Shown one piece after another: positions 1 through 9,500 of a stretch of DNA of 20,407 nt; position 1 is the first letter of the stretch; each line of letters begins with the position of its first letter. Origin of the DNA: Ectocarpus siliculosus (taxonomy: Eukaryota; Sar; Phaeophyceae; Ectocarpales; Ectocarpaceae); NCBI GenBank assembly GCA_000310025.1, contig FN649739.1, positions 1,026,909 to 1,047,315 on the forward strand, in the 5' to 3' direction. A program made the translations under genes and the position numbers. The notes below the pieces were generated by a model. It did no database searches. It was not told where the DNA came from and saw nothing but the letters and a program-made list of their open reading frames with translations.

Positions 1-417
1 GTTTTGGTTGGGGAAAAGGAAGGGTTGCCTTTTTTTTCTTTCCGGGGGGGGGGGGAGGGGGGGAAAAGAAAGGGAAACACCCCGGCCGGGGCCCTTCGTT
101 TTTTTGAAAAACCCGTGTTCGGGGGGAAACCACCACCCGGGGGGGGACGCCCCCCTTGGGGGTACTCCCTCCCGTTCCCTTTTTCTTTTGGATTTTTTTT
201 TTTTTTTCCCCCCCGTTAGGAACACCCACTGTACTCCCCCTCCTCTGGGTGGGCCCTTACTGTGGGTTTTCTTTCCCCCCCCCCCCCCTTAGCCCAGGGA
301 CAACCCCTCCCTTCTTTTTTTTTTACCCCCCCAGCCCCAGAAAAAATTGCCCCCCCCCCCCCCATAATACCTTGAAACAACCATTCCCTCACGCGCGTCA
401 CCCCCCCCCCGAGTTCC
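1..417. other. Low-quality contig end
   Basis: Almost entirely runs of one base (G, C, A or T runs of 5 to 16) with little intervening sequence, and unlike anything between 430 and 20000. Open frames here are by-products of the missing stop-codon complexity. This is what unclipped read ends look like in a draft assembly. The boundary near 410-420 is a judgement by eye. No gene can be supported here. Confidence 0.8.
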
Positions 418-1255
418 TTACCCGACGGCTCCGAGCAAGCGAGGGATCCGAGCGGTCACCGCGACCACGCCGAGGAAAGCAGCGGTGGTTGTCCCCCACA
501 TCACCGGGGGCACAACGGGCTCTGGCATGACCGACCTATCCAGGCTGACCTCCAACAGGGGGGAAGAAGAAGAGGCCAGCACGCTCCTGCTTTGCTGCCT
601 TTGTTGTTGCTGCTGCTGCGGAAGGAACAACCGCGTATCAACGTTGGAAAAGAAGGTAAGAAGTGGAAAAAAAAAAACTTTCAGGGGTGCAGAAAAAAAA
701 GGGTGCCTGCACACACACACACACACGTACATTCATGTACATACAAAAAGAAATAAGACGAAGTCCGAGGCTAGTTTTGTGCTTCATAGTTCGGCGCGGT
801 CCCTTTCCCGGGAACAGAACGTCAAGTTCGCGCCATCCGTGTGTAGCGAAGCACGAGGCAGCAGCAGCAGCTACAGCAAATCGAGACACCTTGGCAACCA
901 TAAAGAAAGGCAGCATACTACCAGACCATCTCTCTGACGTGCACGCGCGCGCCGAACTACAAAAAAAACGGCGAACAACGACAGGGACGTGAGGCCGCTC
1001 CTCCCACGCCCCTCTTCCCCATCTCACCTCCCCTTCCCGATACAGCCTCTGCTGCCGCCGCCGCAGCTCCGTCTCCCGGGTGGCCGCCTCCCTTACCTCC
1101 GTCCATTCCTCCTCCGCTCCGTTCATCTCCGTCTCCTCCGCCCCCCCCTCCTCCCCCCGCTGCCGCCACTCCCCCATCTCCTCCCACTCCGCGGGGTCCC
1201 CCCCCCGCCGGCGAGGAGCCTCGAGGGAGTCTGGCGCCGGATTGCTATTTCGCCG

Positions 1256-1292
<37 letters not shown>

Positions 1293-1615
1293 CTCGCTCC
1301 TCCCCCGCCACCGCTTCGCCGCAACCCCGTAGCAGAAGAAGATTCCCCGTCCCCTGCCGTCAGCCCAGCGGAGGCGGCGGTCATCGCCGGTCGTTGCGCT
1401 CCGCTCCCGACCTCGGCCACCGCCGCCGCTTCTTCCTCATCGAGGGAACTCTGGCCGCCGCCGGCACCCGTGTTTACCGCCACCTCCCGCCGCTCATGGT
1501 CGACCCGTTGCGAGCTCCGAGTCCGTGCCAGCAGGAGGCCGGCCCCGACCACCAGCGACGGCAAGTCGCCCCGTTTCCTGAAAGAGTTGCCGTCCCCGCC
1601 GCGGCTGGCGGCCAT
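418..1615 (-). CDS. Hypothetical low-complexity polyQ protein, two exons
   Basis: Proposed model: exon 1 from 1615 to 1028, intron 1027-616, exon 2 from 615 to 418 with a TAA stop, about 261 codons. The donor at 1027 reads GAG|GTGAGA. A second strong donor, GAG|GTAAGG at 1096, is also phase 0, so a 238-residue isoform is equally allowed. The acceptor at 616 follows a pyrimidine run (TTGTTCCTTCCGCAG) and is phase 0. The start is chosen for its context (G at -3 and +4) and the following MAASRGG; the frame stays open upstream to 2497, so a longer N-terminus is possible. Visible parts are a short hydrophobic stretch at residues 18-30 after basic residues, twelve glutamines at 109-120, a Glu/Arg-rich, probably helical stretch around 140-196, and a hydrophobic segment near the C-terminus. 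I recognise no domain. The stop lies on the edge of poor sequence, and plus-strand frames are also open here, so the model is uncertain. Confidence 0.4.
1255..1290. repeat. (GTT)12 microsatellite
   Basis: Twelve perfect GTT units. On the minus strand it falls in frame as CAA and gives the twelve-glutamine tract of the proposed polyQ protein, so it may vary in length between individuals. Confidence 0.95.
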
Positions 1616-3421
1616 CGCGAGAGAGGAGGCGGAGAACCGCGCGCCCAGGTCTTCTCCTCCTCTCCCTGCAGCTGCTCTCCCTCGCCGCCGCCGCCGCCGC
1701 TGCTGGCTTGCTGCGGTCGATCTTGGCCAACCGCCCCCTGCATGGCTGCCCACCCGGCTGTGGCGCCGTTCATTCTGCTGAGAAAACGCTGGCGATGTTC
1801 TTGTCACCGTTAGCGGTGGTGTTGCCCACCCTGTCCTTGCCCTCGCTGGCGCCACCGAACGGCCTCCTCTACCGGCACTTTCGCCGGGGCAAAAGCATAA
1901 CAGAGTCCTATCCCCGCCGCCTCCCCCCAGAGTCAAGGCTGCACCGCCCGCGCCGTCGGTGTTGCCGAGCTGGCGCCTTAACCGGCTGTAGCAACCACCG
2001 TCCGCCTGCCCTCGTGTCGACCCTTCCGCCCTTCGTGTCCCTCTTGCTAGCTGCGCAGGGGCCACGTGGAATCCTTCTGCGGCTGGTGCCGCGGAAGCCG
2101 CCGCCGCCGCGGCTGCTGCTGCCGCGACCGCCGCTGCCGTAGCAGTCCCGATTGAGAGCCGCCGCCTTCGCTGTTGCTGCATCGTGCCACCTCGTGCAGC
2201 GCGCTCCGGCATGTTTTTCTGGTTTCCCATTTTTTTTATATACGAGAACATGTAACAAGACCGGGTGGAACAGCAGAGGTTTGAGAACAAGCCGCAGTGG
2301 TTGTCTTGTACGCGTACGGGATGTTTGCTCTTGGCACAGCAGTCAATGCATGGACCCTTCCAAAGATGAATTTCGTTAATGGAGCATGCACGCCTAGGGT
2401 CTGACCAAGGAACACGAGCGCTGTTAGTCCGCGAAGATGAACATTCGATAAAAAAAGGCGAACATTGTTGAACATTAACATTTAGAAAGCATAGCATTTC
2501 AAAGGCGCGCCGTATCTATCAACCTGTCGTGTTGGGGTTGGCAATCCTTCAAGCAGGATCCGAAGATTTTTCAAAAAACACGTGCGTGCGTGCAGCGTGT
2601 AGCATGCAGCAATTCAAAAACGCGGACCGGCAACCACACCCGCACCGTCAAATCTACTCTGGGTGGTCTCTGGTGAGGTGTTGTGTTGTCAACTGCAGGA
2701 TTAGGGCGTTCGCCAAGCAGCAGGTAGGATCGCCACAATAGCAAGGCAGGATTGCTACACTGCTGTTTGAAAAGCGCGCGCGATGACTGACCATGTGCAA
2801 ACATGAGTCCAGCGGAACAGAGGCTCCTACACGGCAGCAGCAGCAGCAGCAGTTTTCATCTTACAAGCTAAACCACACTAGAGGAGGTACAACGGGAACG
2901 TGCTCCGAAGCCAGAGTGTACTCTGGCCGTTGCTTCGCGACAGAGGCAGCGATGGATTCGTCGGTTCCGACGTTTAGACAGGGTCACCTTCCTGGGCATG
3001 TCACGCTCCACACACCAACATTCAAGGCACCAGGGGCTAGCTCACCTCTTTCCCCACAGAGCAGGGCTGTAAACAAAGCGAACGGAGGACACAACCAGCA
3101 CACCAGAACCTGTGCATATGATGCACGCAGATCAACGATGTGAACGCGGAACGAGCGGACGAGCGGCTGCTGTCGGTTCGACAGACAGTATTTCCGAGGG
3201 ATGACAAAATATTTGTTGCGTGCCCCCCCCTCGTCGCGTGGAAGGTGGAAGGCAAGGCTGGCCTTCATCACACATACCTGCTGACAGCAGACTGACGACC
3301 TTGCGAGCCTCGTGACCGCTTTCGCCAGGCGCCACGAGAGGCGTACCTCGACATAGACACTTCAGGTCCCGAGCTACCCCCCCGATCTACAGGAAACCGG
3401 GCGGACAAAAGGAGGGCAAAC
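1616..3421. promoter_or_regulatory. Divergent intergenic region, possible two-way promoter
   Basis: About 1.8 kb lies between the proposed minus-strand start (1615) and the ankyrin gene start (3422). The part next to 1615 is very rich in G and C up to about 2200, with CCG/CTG runs, and could be 5' UTR or extra N-terminal coding sequence for the minus gene. From 2200 to 3421 the composition is mixed and I see no supported exon. A short CAG run lies near 2837. No TATA box or other core element stands out. Promoter function is inferred only from the divergent layout. Confidence 0.3.
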
Positions 3422-3548
3422 ATGACCTTTCTTCGGAGCCTCGCGTTGCTGCTGGCAGCCGGGGTGGTTGCTCCGACAGGCAGTCTCACTGCCGCTGCAC
3501 AGAGCACGACAAGCCAGCCTTCCTTCTTCCTGCAGGACCCGTCCGATG
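3422..3548 (+). CDS. Ankyrin gene exon 1: signal peptide
   Basis: ATG in good context (AAC before the ATG, A at -3), then a classic signal peptide: short n-region with Arg5, hydrophobic core at residues 6-17 (SLALLLAAGVVA), and a likely cleavage site around residues 24-27 (A-A-A-Q). After cleavage the chain is Ser/Thr/Gln-rich. The exon ends at G|GTGAGG, leaving one base of a codon (phase 1). The next secure exon, at 7934, starts in phase 0, so exon 1 cannot join it directly. Either an exon is missing or this signal exon belongs to another transcript. It is assigned here because no other plus-strand coding lies between, and because Cys-rich segments follow, as expected for a secreted protein. 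Confidence 0.65.
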
Positions 3549-6500
3549 GTGAGGCTGCTGTAGTGTTTGGTTGTGTGCTGCTGTGTTGGCCCACGTGTCG
3601 CCCCACACGCGAGGCTTTTGGGAAGGGCATACTTGTAGCTGCGAAATATTGAAGCTCTGGGTTGCTGTGTGTTTGAAGCCAGGAACAGAGAGGGAGGGTA
3701 CCGGGGGTAGACGCGTGTTGTGCATGTAAAATAGTAGAGGGGTGGAAGAAACGCAGCCCGTTTCAGTCGCGCAGTCCGTCGCTAGTGGGCCCGGCTGTCG
3801 CCCGAGTGTCCGCTGGTGCGGGTGAGCTAGCTCTTGCCGCAGCGACGGATGCACTTTCGAAGGAAACGGTGGGTCATCGATGACCGCACACGACACACAC
3901 ACGACCCCCGAAGAGAACAAGCAGCAGGAGCAGCAGGAGCAGCAGCAGCAGCAGCAGCAGCAGAGCTCGTTTTTTCAACATCAACCAGCCTTCTTTCCTG
4001 TCGCCCTTCGTCTCTCGAGTGAGGCCGGCGGACAAGGAAGCACACAGCCGAGAAGTTCCGCCCTGCTGAACAGCTGACTAATCGGCGTGGACGCTTGGAC
4101 ATGTAAAGTGGAGGGTTGGACCTCTGGTTCCGCCTCCATGGGTAATGCTGTTTTTTTTAGGGCAGTGGTCAACGTTGAACATTGAACAAGAATTGTACAT
4201 ACACCGAGCCATGTTCTCTATCGCGATTCCTCTCCCCGTCCCTTGCGTGACCGCACTCGGCAGCATCAAGCAGCGTCACTCGCATGTACCACCGCAGGCA
4301 GACGTCACTTTTGCTGGTGTGGAGACAGAGATAAAGAGTGTGTGTGCTTATGGGGGGTAGGTACACTCAAACAAACAGCAGCAACTCGCTGCCTCACACT
4401 GCTGATTAAAAGGCAATTCCATCAAGAATCTAATGATTCACGCTGTTGATGTTCCCAGGATTGGGTGTTGAGTTTGTTGAAGGTAGCGTTGGGACCGACA
4501 CGCTTTCACCCCACACACGATGTTGGAGGCGGGGTTGATATGGCGCCTTCTCCGGAAAAACTGGGATGTTGGACCCATCATCTCCGTGAGCCACTGGGCT
4601 GCGTTGTCTTGTAGCTATACAGACTCTCCTGGAGTATGTACATGTACATAAACTCATACACAGACACAGCAGTTTAGCCCTACATACCTGAAAGCAGTCT
4701 CTTCCCTTCGCATCCCTTTCCTATTGAACTGTGAAGGACACACACTTAAGCCTAGTTGATCATTCTCAGATGTCTTCATTCCGTCCTGCCGACGCAGGTT
4801 GAGTGACTGCCGTCGGAACAAGCACCAATGACGGGGGGCAAGTTTTTTTTTTTTTTTTTTACCTCCCATGACCCCGCCGGTGCATGTACGTGGTACATAA
4901 ACGTCTGGTCTATAAACTAGGAGCGGAAATTCGGCCCGCCTTCGAGAGGGCATTATTATTTAACTATGAAATAGATAGGGGGCTTTCCTTGCCCTAGCCC
5001 TAACCCTTAACCCCCAATCTGCACAGCCTTAATCCATACCCACCCCTGCTAGAACCGACCTTAGCATCCGCGCGAAGGATACCTCCAAATTGAGGCCGGG
5101 GGGAAGCCCTCCCCTTTGGTTTGACGTGGCTGGTAGCTCTGAAGCCCTGCTACAACTGGGTGTGGTATCTCCCCGAAGGCTACTTTACTGCTGTGAAATT
5201 CAGGCGGGGGAGGGAAGGAAGCCCCTCCCCTTTGCCGTGGCTGGCTTCGTCCTCAACTCGTTATCTTGACATGGGCATAGCCTAGGACGGATTTTAATGC
5301 GTCTCCCGTCTGCGAGTAAATCGCACAGCAGTCAGTAGTTGTGGCATATATGTGTAAGCCCTGACGCCCTGACCGATCAGGCACGCGGAAGTTGTGCTCT
5401 GGCAAGAAATTTATGGCGTTTGCCTGGCGTACAAGTCCGTGCCTGAGATGCCTGAATTTTTGGTGGATTTTTTCTGGAGCGAGACCTACACTAATACAAC
5501 AAAAAAATGACTTCACCATTAGAAACTTCATCCTGCCCTCGTCCTGCAGTACGAATTTCTGCTAAAGCTACGAATTTCTGCTAGCTACGGGTCCAACCTT
5601 CGATGTAGCTAGCTGCTGCCCTCCTTCCCGCGTGACCCTCCGACGCGGGCTGCGTGTTACACACTGTGCATTCCTCAACACGTGGCCTTTGGTCCAGTAG
5701 ACACGCGTCTATCAAACTCTTGATGCAGGAGCAGCGAGGCGGCAGAATGAGAACTCCGTGAGACCTTTTTGTAAGACCCCAGAAAACCAAACCAAGACAA
5801 CCCAACCAACACGCCTCCTAGGCGGCACAACAATAACCCAAATACAACCGTAGATCTGGGAGATGTTCCGAATTCTTCCGTGCACAACAAACTACAGTTT
5901 ATTCGGTCTTCGACAACAAACTTTCATGTTTTGGCACACATAACTTTTTTTTTTATTAATCCATACAAAGTCAAGTGAATAAGTATTTTCCGGCTTTTAG
6001 GAGACGATATCCAACTAATTTCAAGGATATATTTTTCTCTAGAAAAGAGAGGGTCATACGGCGGTTAGTATTTTGGTTCTTCTCCGTGTGCTGCCTGGAG
6101 TTATGCACAAGCAGCCAGGCAACAAAACACCGTCTCAGGCAAACATCTCGCAGAAATGCGCTCTCAGGCAGCAACTCAGGCACGCGTGAGGGTTGAAAAG
6201 GGGCCCTTAGGCGAAAACTCAGGGCACGCCTGATCGGTCAGGGTTCACGCATGTACCAGCGCGCTCGACAACAAAACAATCGGACCGCACAGCAGCTTAA
6301 AGAATCCTGCTTGTAGCTCACCGATCTCGATGATGGAAGGATCATTCGGAAAATCGGGGACCGCTAATCTGCAGTGTATCGCAAGGGCTACAATCTCAGA
6401 TACCAACATTGTACACGAGGTGGGGTGAGCGGACGGTTAATTTGCGATTGAAGTTTCGTACTGGAGTTAGACTTTGGAAAACTGAGATATGCAGGCGTTT

Positions 6501-9500
6501 CCTGTGTTTTTTAAGAGGAGACACTGCGATCCCCCGTGCGCCCTCAATTGCAGATACACCGCGACATACTGTTTTTGTTCCCGTAGGGCGGAGCACATGG
6601 CGACTTGACAACAGTGCTCTTCTTACACACCGAATTCTCTTCCTCTCTTGTGACTGACCACAGCCCTAGGTGACCGCACAAGTGGAGTGTTTAGTTTCGC
6701 AATCAGGAGGCGCTTTGGTCGGAGGCTTTGGTACCCGATGACAGGCTTAAGGCTTTAGTGCTGGGGAGATGCTTTTTTGCCTAACGTGCACATGAGAGCA
6801 CTAGATAAATAGGTCAGATCGGTGTTTGGAAGGTCAAATATGTACCACACCCACACTAACGTGTATATACCCCCCCCCCCGCCCTGAAATGGATGGTGAA
6901 CGAACGAACCAGGCCAGTGTCTAGAGGGCGGTACGTTCAAGCGATGCGGCGTGGACACACTGTGGTACGTGACGGGCACCAACACACAGTACCAGCTGCA
7001 CCACCGACCACTGGAAGACGGGGAAGATGTGAGCGTTGCTGCTGCTGCTGGTGTCGGTGTTGTTGTTGTTGGTTCGGGTGTTGTTTCAGAACAGGCGAGC
7101 TAATTTAAACACGAACTGGAACAGTTTTTTTGCTGGTTGTCTGTGCCACAGATCGAGATAGTATCAGTTGAGGCAGGTGTTAGCTTGCTGTGAGATGGTC
7201 GGTTGTGTTTGAATGTACGATATCAAGATGTGCTGGTGGATGAAAGTGGCATGAGGTGGTCGAGAGCAGCGGAATGGAGTGCGACCATGGGTCGACCCTG
7301 TTGTTTTGTTCCGGAGGCAAGACGTCGTCAGTGGGCAACACATTGCAGGCGACAGCAGTAGACAGGGATAACGAGACGAGAGTGTAAACCGTGTTTTCGG
7401 TCCTTGCTGCGTACTGTACCACTTGTGTTGGGTCCGACAAAGTGACAAATACACCGATTGGAGAGGTGGAATGAAAATCGAGAATCTGGTGTAGTTGGTT
7501 ATAACATTCTATTGGCAAAGAAAAAAAAATTTCCCCACTATTCCCCACAACAAGCTTTTGGTATTCATTCGTTCACTTTGTCTTAAAGACCCCCCGACGT
7601 CCAGGCCAGGCCCGCCGGAGGTAAAAAAAGGTTTGCAAAACATTTCTTTGTTTACCCTCGGTGTGATATGATTGGTGCAACCACGCGAACCGGTGGGGAG
7701 GAAATGGGACACGAGAAGAGACGGAAACAGCAACCAACCACGTTGTGGCAGTGAGGCCAAGTTTCACGACAATCACGACAATATCCGCGCTCTCACGGTA
7801 TCATGTTTCTGGAACCGGGTGCGTTTGTCGTTTTCCGTGTCTGCTTTTTATAGCCCACTGCGGCTGCTACCACTGCTGACTGTGTATTGTGCTACTGCTG
7901 CTGCTGCTGCTGCTGATCGTGTATTGGTGACAGGATACGTGCCTTGACAGAGTCAGCTGCGCGGGGGAGGGCTCCGGGCTAAAGCTTGGCGCGTGCAAGA
8001 AGTGCTGCGCAAAGGTGAGAGCGAACGGGAGCTTTTTATTTTTTCGGCGTACCTTTGCTTTTCCTCCTTCCTTGAAATTGACCCACGTTGGGAGACGACC
8101 GATTGCACCTGCTGATGCCGATTCTGATGCCACTGCTGCTGCTGATGATGATGATGCTGATGCTGCCAAATAATCACGCGCTAGTCGGCTGGCCAATGAA
8201 ATGACCTCAGTCTCAGTGCGGCTGAAAACAGAGAATGTCATGCGTGATCTGGGACCCCGGCGAATGGGCCACACGGTATAAGGCACGTCCACACGGTATA
8301 CAATCACGTGTGTGTGTTGTATGTGTGACAGGCGTGGAACATCCTGGGGGACGCGGAGAGCGGTTACATCCTCACCGAGGGGGACGGAAACCACAACTGC
8401 CTGCAGAGGGACGGGGAGTCGGCGAAGGTGGCACCCTGCGACTCCGGCTACGCCAGCCTGTCGCTGCAGTTCGCCTCGAAGGAAGACATCGCTCTCATGA
8501 TGAGCCCCGGAGCTAGGTGAGACAAGGGGCAAAGCGAGAAGAGGCGTGAGAGGAGAGAATACGGGGAAATGTCCGGTGTTTTTTTGTTTTTGTGTGTTGG
8601 AGAGGGGTCGGAGCGGTGGGGTGAGAGAGCCCCCAGAGCTACGTGAGAGCGGAGAATTACGAAAGAGACAATAACAGATGCCAAAAGACAACCATGTACG
8701 AGACAAAAGGAAAGAATGGAAGTTATGTCACAGATACCAAAAGATAGGAGTATGTAAGTAGTACGATACAAATTGAAACTGTATTTTTCTTTTTCGTGGA
8801 GGAATGTCGGAGGTGGAACGCGGTTTGTGCGGTAAAATGTACATCTGGCGTTCTTCGTTCCTTGTGGTGTACCGGTGTGGAGATTCCTCGGAAGGTATGC
8901 ACATCCGAACGCCTCTACCCACACTGCAGCACAACTGTCGTGGCTACCATTTTTCCTCGCTCTCACGCCCTACACACACGTGGTCCATGTATCATTGTGT
9001 GACTTTTGAGGGCTTTTTGATGAGCAAACGAATTTTCATATGTTGGTCGTTGCGTTGTCAGCAGCATCCAAGGCTGGCTAATCGCCCGCAGCAGTAGCAC
9101 ACAGATGGTAGATGTCTTGTTCACTACCATGACCGTCGCCATCCGTTTTTTCTGAATCCTCCCGCTCCGACCCCCCCCCCCCCCCCCCCCCCCCCCCCTT
9201 TACTGCTGTAGTACCGTCGCTCACATGTCTTCCTACCCTACACAATCGGGGCGTCCTGGACGCCTGTGCCCATCAGGGGTGAGATCGAAAGAGCGCACCC
9301 CTGTATACCCCACAACATACCCATCTTCTGGCAGAAAGCACGACCGACAAGATTCTATGGGGGAATGATCGACAGGTATTTCCGTCGTCAACGCTACATC
9401 CATATGTCTATTTTCGACCACCGGCCAGCCTTCGACGTTCCGTATTCTCGAATATTTTATTGACCCAAGGAGTACGACAAATTGTTCCGATTTCCGTGCT

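Larger units (their letters stand above)
3549..6374 (+). other. Intron sequence after exon 1
   Basis: No convincing exon. It contains a CAG-rich microsatellite (about 3920-3962), a T18 run near 4842-4860, a telomere-like stretch (4991-5015), two related G/C-rich blocks near 5097 and 5205, and most of an inverted-repeat-bounded segment (5367-6243). A possible small exon at 3767-3821 (acceptor TTTCAG, donor GTGAGC) has high third-position GC but ends in a phase that does not reach 7934, so it is not called. Confidence 0.5.

Noticed and set aside
421-655. Plus-strand open frame ending at a strong donor (AAGAAG|GTAAGA), with a Cys-rich run
   Set aside because: It has high third-position G/C and a good donor, but there is no partner exon downstream. 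The minus strand offers a complete phase-matched model over the same bases.
1616-2497. N-terminal extension of the minus-strand frame (619 codons in all)
   Set aside because: Poly-Ala, poly-Gly and Arg-rich sequence in very G/C-rich DNA, where long open frames arise by chance. The start at 1615 has good context, but the extension cannot be excluded.
3767-3821. Possible exon after the signal peptide exon (acceptor TTTCAG, donor GTGAGC)
   Set aside because: Third positions look coding, but it ends in phase 2 and cannot reach 7934 without yet another exon.
5253-5531. Minus-strand 92-codon frame that looks moderately protein-like
   Set aside because: No recognised domain, no paired splice sites, and it crosses the end of the inverted-repeat element.
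7164-7776. Overlapping minus-strand frames of 67 to 122 codons
   Set aside because: Third-position composition is not coding-like, and there are no consistent splice borders or known motifs.
8235-8516. Plus-strand 93-codon frame rich in Arg and Gly
   Set aside because: It is the wrong frame of the exon at 8332-8516. The chosen frame has a G/C third-position bias and joins the ankyrin exon in phase.
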